Positions 7,690-14,591 are shown, counted from the first letter of the stretch. The stretch is 22,930 nt of DNA from an uncultured bacterium (GCA_905214315.1 CAJMLN010000034.1:1-22930), one strand, 5' to 3'. The notes: generated by a model not told the origin, from the sequence alone. Translations and numbers: made by a program.

Positions 7690-7866
7690 TTACTTATTGT
7701 TCTGCTCATACTGTTCAACCATTCTGCGTACCATTTCGCCACCTACACGGCCATTATCCTTTGAGGAAAGATCGCCGTTGTAGCCCTTTTTCATGTTAAC
7801 ACCAAGGCTGTTAGCTACTTCGTACTTCATGTTCTCAAGAGCTGTTTTTGCATCAGACTTTGCCAT
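7690..7866 (-). CDS. Alpha/beta-type small acid-soluble spore protein
   Basis: DNA-coating spore protein that saturates the forespore chromosome, protects it from UV and chemicals, and is degraded at germination by the GPR protease. The 58 residues carry both family blocks: KYEVANSLGV at 14-23, which contains the GPR-cleavage region, and DNGRVGGEMVRRMVEQ at 37-52. A longer in-frame start at 7956 was rejected because those residues are not SASP-like and would overlap the promoter area. MAKSDAK has GGGAGGTGA just upstream, one of the strongest ribosome sites here. The gene lies 93 nt after recG and has its own terminator, as expected for a highly expressed late forespore gene. I give no symbol because genomes usually carry several copies. 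Confidence 0.94.
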   Translation of the reverse strand: MAKSDAKTALENMKYEVANSLGVNMKKGYNGDLSSKDNGRVGGEMVRRMVEQYEQNNK

Positions 7867-7898
7867 ATTCTTTTCACCTCCCTTTAAGAATCTGTTAT

Positions 7899-7928
7899 TA
7901 TTCTTAACGGTTTTTGAAAAGTTATACA
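7899..7928 (-). promoter_or_regulatory. Possible SigG-type promoter of the SASP gene
   Basis: On the minus strand, TGTATA (7923-7928), 17 bp, then AAGAATA (7899-7905). This only partly resembles the forespore SigG pattern (GNATA / CATNNTA). The position and the gene's identity support it more than the sequence does. Confidence 0.3.
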
Positions 7929-7959
7929 AAAAATATAAAATTTTTTTATTTGCCAAAAT

Positions 7960-9981
7960 TTAGTTGTATGCAATATCCTCAAGCTCTTTATCAAAGCGCT
8001 CGTTCACATAGGCCGCCAACGGTTCCAGTATTTTTCTATCCGGCAGAATTTCGGTCTCAAGAACACGCTGTGTTTCCTTTAAAAGCAGCGTATTGGATAA
8101 AGCATAAGAAAACCTTGCCTCGGCAATGCCGCTCTGACGTTTGCCCAAATAATCCCCCGGTCCCCGCAATTCAAAATCGCGCTGTGCGATCTCAAAACCG
8201 TTGTTTGTTTGGGTCATGATCTCCAGCCTCGCCCTTGTTTCTTCGTTATTACTTTGTGTCAGCATAAAGCAATAGGATTTCAAAGTTCCCCTTCCAACCC
8301 GGCCCCTAAGCTGATGCAGCTGTGCCAGCCCAAACCGTTCAGCGCCGTAGATAACCATGATAACGGCATTCTTTACATTTACGCCTACCTCTACAACCGT
8401 AGTGGATATCAGCGCCTTAATCCCGCCTGCCGCAAAGGCATCCATTACGGCATTCTTTTCTTCGGCGCTCATTTTACCGTGCAGCAGCGCAATCGGAATT
8501 CCCTCAAGCGCACCGGCAGAAAGCTCGGCATACAGCTGCTCTGCCGACATCAAGGTGCTTTCCTCCTCCTCTTCTATCAGCGGGCAAACAAAATAAGCCT
8601 GCCGTCCCTGCTGCAGCTCCTTCCTTATATAGGCCAGCATATCTTTCTCGCGTTTTTGCGGAATGATAGATGTGGCTATCCTCTGCCGACCGGCAGGCAG
8701 TTCATCAATCACTGAAATATCCAAATCCCCGAAAACAATCAGGGACAGTGTTCTGGGAATCGGCGTTGCCGACATGACCAACGTATGCGGCGAATCTCCT
8801 TTGGCAAAAAAACGCGCGCGCTGAGCCACGCCGAAGCGATGCTGTTCATCGGTAATAATCAGCAGCAGTTTTCGATATTCCACACTGCGCTGAATCAGGG
8901 CATTGGTGCCTACGATATATACTGCCTCTCCGGTTCGAATCCGTTCCAACTCTTTTTTTCGCTCGGAGGCCGATAAAGAGCCGGATAAAAAAGCAGCCTT
9001 TTCTTCTCCAAACATCTGACACAGCTGCAAATAATGCTGGCGCGCTAAAATCTCCGTAGGAGCCATCAGAGCAGCCTGTCCGCCGTTTTGTACGGCCAGA
9101 GCCATCGCCAGAAAAGCCACGATCGTCTTGCCGCAGCCCACGTCCCCCTGAACCAGCCGGTTCATTGCCTTGCCGGAGGTCATATCGCGCTTGATCTCCT
9201 CGATACATTTTTTTTGCGCGCCGGTAAGCGTATACGGCAGATTATTTATTATTTTATCAAAATTCTCTTCCTGTATTACAAACTTTTTCCCAGCCTGTAT
9301 TTCGTTTTTCCTTTTGCGCAGCCGGATAAACAGCTGTATCAGCAAAAGCTCTTCAAAGCTCAGCCTTCGCCGTGCCTGCAGCAGAGCGTTCTCGCTTTGC
9401 GGAAAATGAATATTCGTTACCGCAAAATTCCGTTCCGCCAGCTGATGACGCGCCCGGAATGCGGAAGAGAAAATTTCCCGCTCAGCGGAAGAACAGTATT
9501 CAATCGCCTGCTTCATCAAACCGCGCATTGCCTTTTGATTCATTCCGCAGGACGCCGGTAAACGGTACACCGGTACAATACACAACTCATCCTCATGCTC
9601 TACGGTCGGGTTCATCAGCCGCCGCCTTCCCTGTTTGATTTCCACGCTTCCGTAGAGATAAATTTCTGCGCCGTCCCGTATATTCTGTGCCATATACGGC
9701 TGGTTAAACCAAATGGCCTGTGCCCGGCCGGAAATATCCTCAATTTCGCAGGTAGTCACGGAAAAATTTTTACGCGGATATCTTACCGCAGGCTTTTGCA
9801 TACACCGTACTTTAAACAACGCCGGTGTATCGGTGTTTACGGCATTCAGCCTGGATACTGCAGTCAAATCTCGGTATTTTACGGGCAGATAGGCAATTAA
9901 ATCCTCCAAGGAATAAATATCCAGTTTATGCAGGGCTTCCATTCTTTTAGGCCCCACGCCTTTTAACACACTTAATTCCAT
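7960..9981 (-). CDS. recG: ATP-dependent DNA helicase RecG
   Basis: Branch-migrating helicase that remodels stalled replication forks and Holliday junctions. The N-terminal wedge/OB region covers about residues 1-230 (GVGPKRMEALHKL at 8-20). The helicase core follows with Walker A GDVGCGKT at 279-286, MAPTEILARQH from 306, the RecG-typical DEQHRFGV at 378-385, SATPIPRT, and motif VI QLRGRVGRG. The length of 673 aa is normal. GGAGG lies about 7 nt before the ATG. An intrinsic terminator of the upstream methyltransferase ends only about 20 nt before this start and I find no promoter in between, so expression seems to rely on read-through or an unseen promoter. The SASP gene follows; the usual Firmicute partners rsmD and coaD are not in the window. 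Confidence 0.95.
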   Translation of the reverse strand: MELSVLKGVGPKRMEALHKLDIYSLEDLIAYLPVKYRDLTAVSRLNAVNTDTPALFKVRCMQKPAVRYPRKNFSVTTCEIEDISGRAQAIWFNQPYMAQNIRDGAEIYLYGSVEIKQGRRRLMNPTVEHEDELCIVPVYRLPASCGMNQKAMRGLMKQAIEYCSSAEREIFSSAFRARHQLAERNFAVTNIHFPQSENALLQARRRLSFEELLLIQLFIRLRKRKNEIQAGKKFVIQEENFDKIINNLPYTLTGAQKKCIEEIKRDMTSGKAMNRLVQGDVGCGKTIVAFLAMALAVQNGGQAALMAPTEILARQHYLQLCQMFGEEKAAFLSGSLSASERKKELERIRTGEAVYIVGTNALIQRSVEYRKLLLIITDEQHRFGVAQRARFFAKGDSPHTLVMSATPIPRTLSLIVFGDLDISVIDELPAGRQRIATSIIPQKREKDMLAYIRKELQQGRQAYFVCPLIEEEEESTLMSAEQLYAELSAGALEGIPIALLHGKMSAEEKNAVMDAFAAGGIKALISTTVVEVGVNVKNAVIMVIYGAERFGLAQLHQLRGRVGRGTLKSYCFMLTQSNNEETRARLEIMTQTNNGFEIAQRDFELRGPGDYLGKRQSGIAEARFSYALSNTLLLKETQRVLETEILPDRKILEPLAAYVNERFDKELEDIAYN

Positions 9982-10002
9982 TAAAATCCTCCAAGAGCTA
10001 TA

Positions 10003-10033
10003 GAAAAATAGCCTGAAAACGGCTTTTCAGGCT
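10003..10033 (-). terminator. Rho-independent terminator between the methyltransferase and recG
   Basis: Perfect 10-bp stem AGCCTGAAAA (10010-10019) with TTTTCAGGCT (10024-10033) and a 4-nt loop. On the minus strand it is followed by ATTTTTC. It ends close to the recG ribosome site, so it could also act as an attenuator for recG. Confidence 0.85.
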
Positions 10034-10041
10034 GCTGTGCT

Positions 10042-11301
10042 TTAAATTTTTATAAACCGCTGATTTCCGATACAGTCGCAAAAATAAATTACTTTATTAT
10101 TTCCGGCAGGGATAACCAAGCTATTCCTCAATTTGGGAACTTGAGGCGTGCGTATGGTGTAATCCTCAGTAATAAAAGTGTTTCCCTCCATTCGGCCAGC
10201 CGACCAATAAGTAATATATTGCAGTCCATCCCCGCATTTGGGAAGATCAGCACGTAAATTCAGGATTCTATAACCGTCAATCGTTACCTGAAGCTGTCCT
10301 GAAAACTCCTGCCGGTGAATAGAAATACTGGCCCGATCATCGGAATCTTCCGTGTGATAAATCAAAACCTGCGCATTTTCTTTTTCCGCGATCCGCCGCC
10401 GAAAGGTCAGTAAACTCAAAGAAGACTGATCAACTCCTATATAACGCCTGCCATGGTTGTGCGCGCTGATCAAGGCTGTGCCGCTGCCGGCGAACAGATC
10501 GCATACCAGATCGCCCAGCTCTGAACAGGAACATACAATCCGGTCCAGCAGCTCCAGTGGTTTTTGCGTGCCGTATCCGGTACGCTCCGGATGTTTTTGC
10601 TGCAGATGCGGAATATCCCAAACATCATCATAAAGAATAATATCATCTTCATAATACCGATATTCTTTTCCGTTGCTTTTAATGGAAAAAAACACCCGCC
10701 CATTTTCATCCGTTTGTTTCTTCAAATGATTCTGTGGTGCTGCGCTGCGCCGATATCCCACTGCGGCAGGCCTGATCTTTACCCCCGGCACCCTGCCGTA
10801 TAAAAACAATGTGTCATGCTTGGCCGGAAACGCGTTCTTATTGCTTCCGCCCGAACGATAATGCCATATGATCTCATTGATAAAACAATCTTCGCCAAAA
10901 ACCTCATCCAGCAAAACCCTTGCATAAGCAGAAATATGCCGGTCAACATGTAAGCAAACCACACCTTTTTCTTTTAAAAGCTGTCCGGCTCCCTGCAGAA
11001 TTTGCTTTAAAAATTCCAAATACTCTGTTTTACTTTTCCATTTATCTGAATACAGCGGAATTCGGGCAAAAGCTTCTCTTTTTCCGCAATATCCGCTTTC
11101 CCCCACCGGCATTACAGCCTCAAAATCACGCCCCGTCATAAACGGTGGATCCAGATACATTAGCTGCACTCTGCCGGCATACTTTTTAACAAGGTCAGGT
11201 AAAAGGCGTATGACCTCACCCAAATAGAATTCTCCCTGCACTATAGGCGTTTCGCACAGCAGACCGCATTCCGTATTCAACTTTTCACAACATATCGTCA
11301 T
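10042..11301 (-). CDS. Orphan DNA N4/N6 methyltransferase (beta-type motif order)
   Basis: S-adenosylmethionine-dependent DNA methyltransferase of the N6-adenine/N4-cytosine class. Catalytic motif IV is DPPF at residues 51-54 from the chosen start. TQKP (245-248) and the SAM-binding DLFAGSGT (268-275) come later, the motif order of the beta group. The middle third is presumably the target-recognition region. About 115 residues follow the SAM motif and look like an extra C-terminal domain. No restriction endonuclease or specificity subunit lies nearby, so a regulatory or solitary role is likely; the target sequence is unknown. I prefer the ATG at 11301 because GGTGAG lies just before it; an in-frame ATG at 11319 has no ribosome site. 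The gene is co-directional with the small membrane-protein gene 42 nt upstream and ends at a terminator. Confidence 0.85.
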   Translation of the reverse strand: MTICCEKLNTECGLLCETPIVQGEFYLGEVIRLLPDLVKKYAGRVQLMYLDPPFMTGRDFEAVMPVGESGYCGKREAFARIPLYSDKWKSKTEYLEFLKQILQGAGQLLKEKGVVCLHVDRHISAYARVLLDEVFGEDCFINEIIWHYRSGGSNKNAFPAKHDTLFLYGRVPGVKIRPAAVGYRRSAAPQNHLKKQTDENGRVFFSIKSNGKEYRYYEDDIILYDDVWDIPHLQQKHPERTGYGTQKPLELLDRIVCSCSELGDLVCDLFAGSGTALISAHNHGRRYIGVDQSSLSLLTFRRRIAEKENAQVLIYHTEDSDDRASISIHRQEFSGQLQVTIDGYRILNLRADLPKCGDGLQYITYWSAGRMEGNTFITEDYTIRTPQVPKLRNSLVIPAGNNKVIYFCDCIGNQRFIKI

Positions 11302-11343
11302 ATTCTCACCACGGAACATTATATACAGCCCAAGGTTGCTTTA

Positions 11344-11583
11344 TTACCTTTTCCTGCAATGATGAATATTACTGATAATAAATCCGGCCAGGCATCCGGC
11401 CGCAACAAGAATAAGTATCAGCTTATACCAATTCGCCATTAAAAAAGAAGCGTCGATACTATCCAGCACAGAGGGAACCGCTGCTTCTTCTCCCTCCAAA
11501 TGAGCTGTTGCCGCAAACACTTTAACAGAAGCCATACTGATAAGCCCTACTGTCAAGGAGAGCCGCAACCCCAATTTTTTCAT
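11344..11583 (-). CDS. Small signal-peptide/transmembrane protein, function unknown
   Basis: A 79-aa protein I do not recognise. Residues 1-24 form a signal peptide or N-terminal anchor (KK start, hydrophobic core, VFA-A processing-like site). A short acidic stretch at 29-45 follows, then a second hydrophobic helix at 53-71 and a basic tail HHCRKR. If the signal is cleaved, the product is a tiny type I membrane protein with about 28 residues outside and a basic cytoplasmic tail. AGGGGGA lies just upstream of the ATG, and an excellent promoter sits further up. It is the first gene of a probable operon with the DNA methyltransferase. The coding call is well supported by ribosome site, promoter and protein architecture; the role is open. 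Confidence 0.72.
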   Translation of the reverse strand: MKKLGLRLSLTVGLISMASVKVFAATAHLEGEEAAVPSVLDSIDASFLMANWYKLILILVAAGCLAGFIISNIHHCRKR

Positions 11584-11658
11584 ACAGATCCCCCTTCAAA
11601 AAACATTTTGAAACGTCTAAAATTGTGATGTCTCAAATATGCAAGATTCAATGGTTTT

Positions 11659-11687
11659 ATTATAGCAAATAAACTGGAAAAATTCAA
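11659..11687 (-). promoter_or_regulatory. Extended -10 SigA promoter of the membrane protein/methyltransferase operon
   Basis: On the minus strand, -35 TTGAAT (11682-11687), a 17-bp spacer and -10 TATAAT (11659-11664) preceded by TGC. It is divergent from the promoter at 11696-11724; the two -35 boxes are 8 bp apart. Confidence 0.8.
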
Positions 11688-11695
11688 GAATATAT

Positions 11696-11724
11696 TTGCC
11701 TTCCCCCGTTTTATTTGATATAAT
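11696..11724 (+). promoter_or_regulatory. Extended -10 SigA promoter of the acidic membrane protein gene
   Basis: -35 TTGCCT (11696-11701), a 17-bp spacer and -10 TATAAT (11719-11724) preceded by TGA. It lies 36 nt before the ATG. Confidence 0.8.
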
Positions 11725-11760
11725 GAATGCGTTAAAATTACTCTGCGGAGGTCAATTGTT

Positions 11761-12276
11761 ATGAATATTTTCGGAATCTATTTCAGCACCGGCACAATTA
11801 TCGGCTGTGTAATCGCTATTCTTGCCATTGCTGCGCTTATTATTGTTTCTATAAAATCTGAAAAAAAAATAAAAGTAGCTGATTTGGATACGCGTGAAAA
11901 ATACGGTGATTTTCACGGTCTGCTTACTCAGGCTGATTTTGACACCAAAAGCGACGATCCTATGCTAGAGATTTATCGCATGCAATGGATCAAAGCTGAA
12001 CCTGGCGATGAAAAAGATAATTATCTGCTGCTATACCTTGCTTTAAAACAGCTGAACAAGGAGCAGGATGAAAGTGAAGAAGAATGGACACAGGAACAAT
12101 GTGAAGCTAGAATGGATCAGATTATTGCCGAGCTTTCGGAAAAAACCGGCTTAAAACCGATCGTAAACGAACTGGACGACACCGAATACGACATTTATTT
12201 TAACGAGGATCCCTCCGAAGAAAGCGCCGTTTCTGCTCCGGAAGAAAATAACGCAACCGGGGATGATAAACAATAA
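11761..12276 (+). CDS. Membrane-anchored acidic protein, function unknown
   Basis: A 171-aa protein not assigned to a family. One hydrophobic helix at about residues 11-30 is followed by a basic IKSEKKIK, so the remainder is probably cytoplasmic (positive-inside rule). The soluble part is rich in Asp and Glu, is likely helical in the middle (LLLYLALKQLNKEQDESEEE), and ends in a disordered acidic tail. No cysteine pair or enzyme motif is visible. GGAGGT at 11747-11752 lies 8 nt before the ATG, and the promoter at 11696-11724 supports a real gene. The ferredoxin-thioredoxin-reductase-like gene follows 92 nt downstream on the same strand, possibly in the same transcript. I infer a membrane-tethered scaffold or adaptor only weakly. 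Confidence 0.75.
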   Translation: MNIFGIYFSTGTIIGCVIAILAIAALIIVSIKSEKKIKVADLDTREKYGDFHGLLTQADFDTKSDDPMLEIYRMQWIKAEPGDEKDNYLLLYLALKQLNKEQDESEEEWTQEQCEARMDQIIAELSEKTGLKPIVNELDDTEYDIYFNEDPSEESAVSAPEENNATGDDKQ

Positions 12277-12356
12277 GTTTTAATTTCCAGCATTTTTCTT
12301 ATTTTTACAAGCAAATATCAAAAAAATTTTCATATACTAAATATATCAGGTTTTAG

Positions 12357-12363
12357 AAAGGGA
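12357..12363 (+). promoter_or_regulatory. Ribosome binding site favouring a TTG start
   Basis: AAAGGGA ends 5 nt before TTG at 12369. The ATG at 12375 would leave an 11-nt spacing, so TTG is the better start. Confidence 0.6.
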
Positions 12364-12368
12364 CGCAT

Positions 12369-12572
12369 TTGGCAATGAAGGTTAGGTTAAACGAAGATAA
12401 GGAAATCGTAAAAGCCGTAAAACAGGGGTTAAAAATGAAAAACGGACATTGTCCCTGCGTACTGGAAATAAGTGAAGATACAAAATGTATGTGCAAACAA
12501 TTCCGTGAGCAGATCGCCAATCCTGATTTTGAGGGCTATTGTCACTGCATGCTGTATTATAAAGAAAAATAA
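12369..12572 (+). CDS. Ferredoxin-thioredoxin reductase catalytic-subunit-like protein
   Basis: A 67-aa iron-sulfur/disulfide protein resembling the catalytic beta subunit of ferredoxin:thioredoxin reductase, which uses a [4Fe-4S] cluster next to a redox disulfide to pass electrons to thioredoxins. Six cysteines form three pairs: CPC at 28-30, CMC at 40-42 and CHC at 58-60. By analogy C28, C40, C42 and C58 would hold the cluster, and C30 with C60 the disulfide. Spacing (9 and 15 residues) differs from the plant/cyanobacterial CPC-x16-CPC-x8-CHC, the middle pair is CMC, and the protein is shorter, so this is a minimal variant. The start is probably TTG, from the ribosome-site spacing. No ferredoxin or thioredoxin gene lies nearby. 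The neighbour upstream is the acidic membrane protein. Confidence 0.78.
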   Translation: MAMKVRLNEDKEIVKAVKQGLKMKNGHCPCVLEISEDTKCMCKQFREQIANPDFEGYCHCMLYYKEK

Positions 12573-13014
12573 TGCAGATAATTGATGCCGTTTTCCTTTG
12601 CTTTAATGCAGCACTACAGCAAGATATTTGTTCTTGCCGCTTTCCGGGCACAGCAATACAATTCTCTTCCCAAAACTCTTTCCCGTGCTTATGCATTGAC
12701 CCTGATTTTTCCAATATACAAATTCTTAGAATAATAGATAAACAGCCATTGCCGTATAATATATGAAGCGTCCGCTCTACAAAGCTTCCCTTTAATGGCG
12801 AGATGGCAAAGAAAGCTTTCAACTGCAATTTTTGTGTTATCATCAGAAAACTTAAAATACCTTTTCTTTCTTGTAAAGAAAAAGCATCTGTATATTTATA
12901 TGGACAAATATAATAGGACAATACCCCGTCATAACAAAAGAGAGAAGATTTTTGAATCTTCTCTTTCTTTTTATCTGTTAAAGACATCCTACCGTATGGT
13001 CTGTGCTTTGATTA
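12573..13014. other. 442-bp gap between convergent genes, no convincing gene; several hairpins
   Basis: A long minus-strand open frame crosses this gap but also overlaps the FTR-like gene and lacks protein-like composition. Visible structure: GCAAGA/TCTTGC (12619-12624/12632-12637), AAAGCTT with AAGCTTT (12781-12787/12813-12819) extended by CTTT/AAAG, and the terminator at 12939-12970. A TATAAT at 12755-12760 (+) has no good -35. A small RNA is possible but unproven. Confidence 0.5.
12939..12975. terminator. Bidirectional rho-independent terminator
   Basis: 10-bp stem AGAGAAGATT (12941-12950) with AATCTTCTCT (12955-12964) and a 4-nt loop. T-rich tracts follow on both strands (TTCTTTTTAT on plus, CTTTTGTT on minus). 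It serves the minus-strand lipoprotein operon ending at 13015 and any plus-strand transcript from the FTR-like gene. Confidence 0.85.
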
Positions 13015-13380
13015 TTATTTAACTTTTGATAGTTTTTTATTGATTTTTTTCTGATTTGCATAACCAATAAAACCTAAAATCAAAAGCGGTGCGCCAAACA
13101 TGATGTAAGCAAAAAAAAGCACTGCACCAACAGAGTATAAAATTGCCGCAACTAAAGCCGCCCATGATTTTTTCAAAAACACGCCAAGCCACCCAAAAAT
13201 CGCACCGATTAAAAACATAATCGCATGCGGTGTAACAAGCGCCGTTGCTATTACGCCTCCTACAATTTCTGCTTCATCAGTTGCTGATGCAGTTGTTCCC
13301 ATGAAGAAACAAAATAGATAAACCGCATATGCGGTTGATAAAATTGTTGCAATGATTAACATAATGCTTCTTTTTCTCAT
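13015..13380 (-). CDS. Multi-pass membrane protein
   Basis: A 121-aa hydrophobic protein with about three to four transmembrane helices: roughly residues 7-28, a broad hydrophobic block about 40-68, and two more between 72 and 108. It ends in a lysine-rich cytoplasmic tail (KKINKKLSKVK). No catalytic motif is visible and I do not assign a family. AAGGAG lies 8 nt before the ATG. The gene begins 12 nt after the DUF4352-like lipoprotein stop, so the two form an operon that ends at the terminator 12939-12975. Presumably both are controlled by the divergent XRE regulator. A joint role at the membrane is plausible. Confidence 0.78.
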   Translation of the reverse strand: MRKRSIMLIIATILSTAYAVYLFCFFMGTTASATDEAEIVGGVIATALVTPHAIMFLIGAIFGWLGVFLKKSWAALVAAILYSVGAVLFFAYIMFGAPLLILGFIGYANQKKINKKLSKVK

Positions 13381-13392
13381 AATAAAAGCTCC

Positions 13393-13905
13393 TTATTTCG
13401 TAAATACAAAATTTGCCGAATTGTTAGAAAGCCAGGTTGCTTGTACCTGCAATTCAATAGTTGACCAATCCCTCGGCACCTCTACCGCATACCAACCAAC
13501 TAATTTTTTGCCCGGCGAAACAGTTCCGTCAAGCGTCCCTTCGTCAAAAGCACACGCGGCACTGAAGGAATACTCACATTTTATATCGTCAGCATATCCT
13601 TCAAAAAGCAATAATGTACTTACCGATTGTTCTTGGTCAGAAATATTTTCAACTGTAAATTTTATTCCTACAAATACATTGCCGGCTTCAGGTACAAAAA
13701 AATCTGTACCGTCAGATTCTTTGATTTCGACAGCAGTAAATTTTAAATCCTTAAATACGGCTGTTTCATTAAGTCCGAAATTTTCTTTACTCTCTTGTGA
13801 AGGCGCGATTGCCGCTTGTCCGTTGCTTGGTTTGTCATCCATTACGCAAGCCGAAAAGCAGACACCCAAAACCAAAATCAACAACATTGCAAATAATTTT
13901 TTCAT
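13393..13905 (-). CDS. DUF4352-like lipoprotein
   Basis: A 170-aa secreted lipoprotein. Residues 1-20 form a lipoprotein-type signal with FSAC at 17-20; Phe at -3 is an atypical lipobox, so lipidation at C20 is likely rather than certain. A low-complexity linker follows, then a beta-sandwich domain of the DUF4352 type, recognisable by the strand FVGIKFTVENISDQEQSVS (residues about 78-96) and a later SPGKKLVGWYAVEVP. These domains are immunoglobulin-like and often found in small Firmicute lipoproteins of unknown role. GGAGAGGAAGAG precedes the ATG. The promoter at 13953-13981 is strong, and two inverted repeats flank it, so expression is probably controlled by the divergent XRE protein. First gene of a two-gene operon with the membrane protein. 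Confidence 0.82.
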   Translation of the reverse strand: MKKLFAMLLILVLGVCFSACVMDDKPSNGQAAIAPSQESKENFGLNETAVFKDLKFTAVEIKESDGTDFFVPEAGNVFVGIKFTVENISDQEQSVSTLLLFEGYADDIKCEYSFSAACAFDEGTLDGTVSPGKKLVGWYAVEVPRDWSTIELQVQATWLSNNSANFVFTK

Positions 13906-13922
13906 CTCTTCCTCTCCTTTTT

Positions 13923-13941
13923 TGACATTCTGTGAATGTCA
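13923..13941. promoter_or_regulatory. Candidate operator O1 (TGACA-N9-TGTCA)
   Basis: TGACATTC-TGT-GAATGTCA, a perfect 8-bp inverted repeat just downstream of the expected lipoprotein transcription start and just before its ribosome site. Confidence 0.65.
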
Positions 13942-13952
13942 TATTTGTATAC

Positions 13953-13981
13953 ATTATAGCATACAATTTAACCAATGACAA
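13953..13981 (-). promoter_or_regulatory. Extended -10 SigA promoter of the lipoprotein operon
   Basis: On the minus strand, -35 TTGTCA (13976-13981), a 17-bp spacer and -10 TATAAT (13953-13958) preceded by TGC. This is one of the best promoters in the window. The -35 overlaps the left arm of the operator at 13976-13994. Confidence 0.85.
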
Positions 13982-13994
13982 GCACTAAATGTCA
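13976..13994. promoter_or_regulatory. Candidate operator O2 (TGACA-N9-TGTCA)
   Basis: Same outer arms and same 19-bp length as O1, with a degenerate left inner half. It lies 53 bp from O1, covers the -35 box of the lipoprotein promoter and ends 1 nt before the AAGGGAG ribosome site of the XRE gene. Confidence 0.6.
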
Positions 13995-14008
13995 AAAGGG
14001 AGAATTTT

Positions 14009-14248
14009 ATGTTTATAAATAAAACGGATGATGGGTTAAACAATATTTGCGGTAAAAATATAGCCAAATTCAGGACCGAACTCAAAATTTCCCAACGCGA
14101 ATTAGCTGATCGTATGCAGCTGGCGGGGATTGATATTGATAAAAACGCTATTCAAAGAATCGAATGTGGTAAACGCTTTGTTACAGATATCGAAATTATT
14201 GCATTCTCTAAAGTCTTTCATAAAACATTTGAAGAGCTTCTTAAATAA
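14009..14248 (+). CDS. XRE-family helix-turn-helix transcriptional regulator
   Basis: A 79-aa protein that is almost entirely a Cro/CI-type HTH domain. IAKFRTELKISQRELADRMQ at residues 18-37 gives helices 1-2, IDKNAIQRIECGKRFVTD at 43-60 holds the recognition helix and its flanks, and the last helix ends with FEELLK. There is no sensor domain, so regulation may depend on concentration, a partner or modification. AAGGGAG at 13996-14002 lies 6 nt before the ATG. It is transcribed away from the DUF4352 lipoprotein operon. The two inverted repeats between them are its most likely binding sites, which implies repression of the lipoprotein operon and probably autoregulation. Its own promoter is not clear. 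Confidence 0.88.
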   Translation: MFINKTDDGLNNICGKNIAKFRTELKISQRELADRMQLAGIDIDKNAIQRIECGKRFVTDIEIIAFSKVFHKTFEELLK

Positions 14249-14478
14249 ATTTTCTGAGATAGCATAATAAATGCAAAAACTAAATTACTTTTATTGGAGA
14301 AAAAAATTCTTCTTTTCTTATCAAGAATCAGCATTTGTTCATATGAACGCAATATACCTATGCCCCGCTAACAGCAAAAAAAGAGAAATTACTTACAAGT
14401 TTTCTTTTTTTCTCCGTTAATCATATGCTGACCTTAGGCTGTGTGATATTTTCACGCTGCCAAGGAATATGAACTGGT

Positions 14479-14504
14479 TTTCATGATATTCACATATCAT
14501 GAAA
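14479..14504. repeat. Perfect 11-bp hairpin of unknown role
   Basis: TTTCATGATAT (14479-14489), loop TCAC, ATATCATGAAA (14494-14504). It can be extended by CTG/CAG across a 2-nt bulge. No T-tract follows on either strand, so it is not a standard terminator. Confidence 0.6.
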
Positions 14505-14591
14505 CAGCTATCCTCGCCGTTAAGCAAATAGAGTTGGCGTAATTCCGCTAACGATATTACGCCTTAGGCACAACTCCCATCTGCACAGCAT

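Noticed and set aside
10042..11319. Type II or III restriction-modification system
   Set aside because: Only a methyltransferase is present; no endonuclease or helicase-nuclease subunit lies on either side.
12304..12338. TTTACA ... TATACT as a promoter for the FTR-like gene
   Set aside because: The spacer would be 23 bp, too long for SigA.
12382..12987. 201-codon open frame on the minus strand
   Set aside because: It overlaps the FTR-like gene antisense, has no ribosome site, and its composition is unlike a folded protein; it also runs through the terminator.
14344..14421. 25-codon open frame in the gap upstream of clpX
   Set aside because: No ribosome site, lysine/phenylalanine runs from A/T-rich sequence, and it lies in the inverted-repeat cluster.
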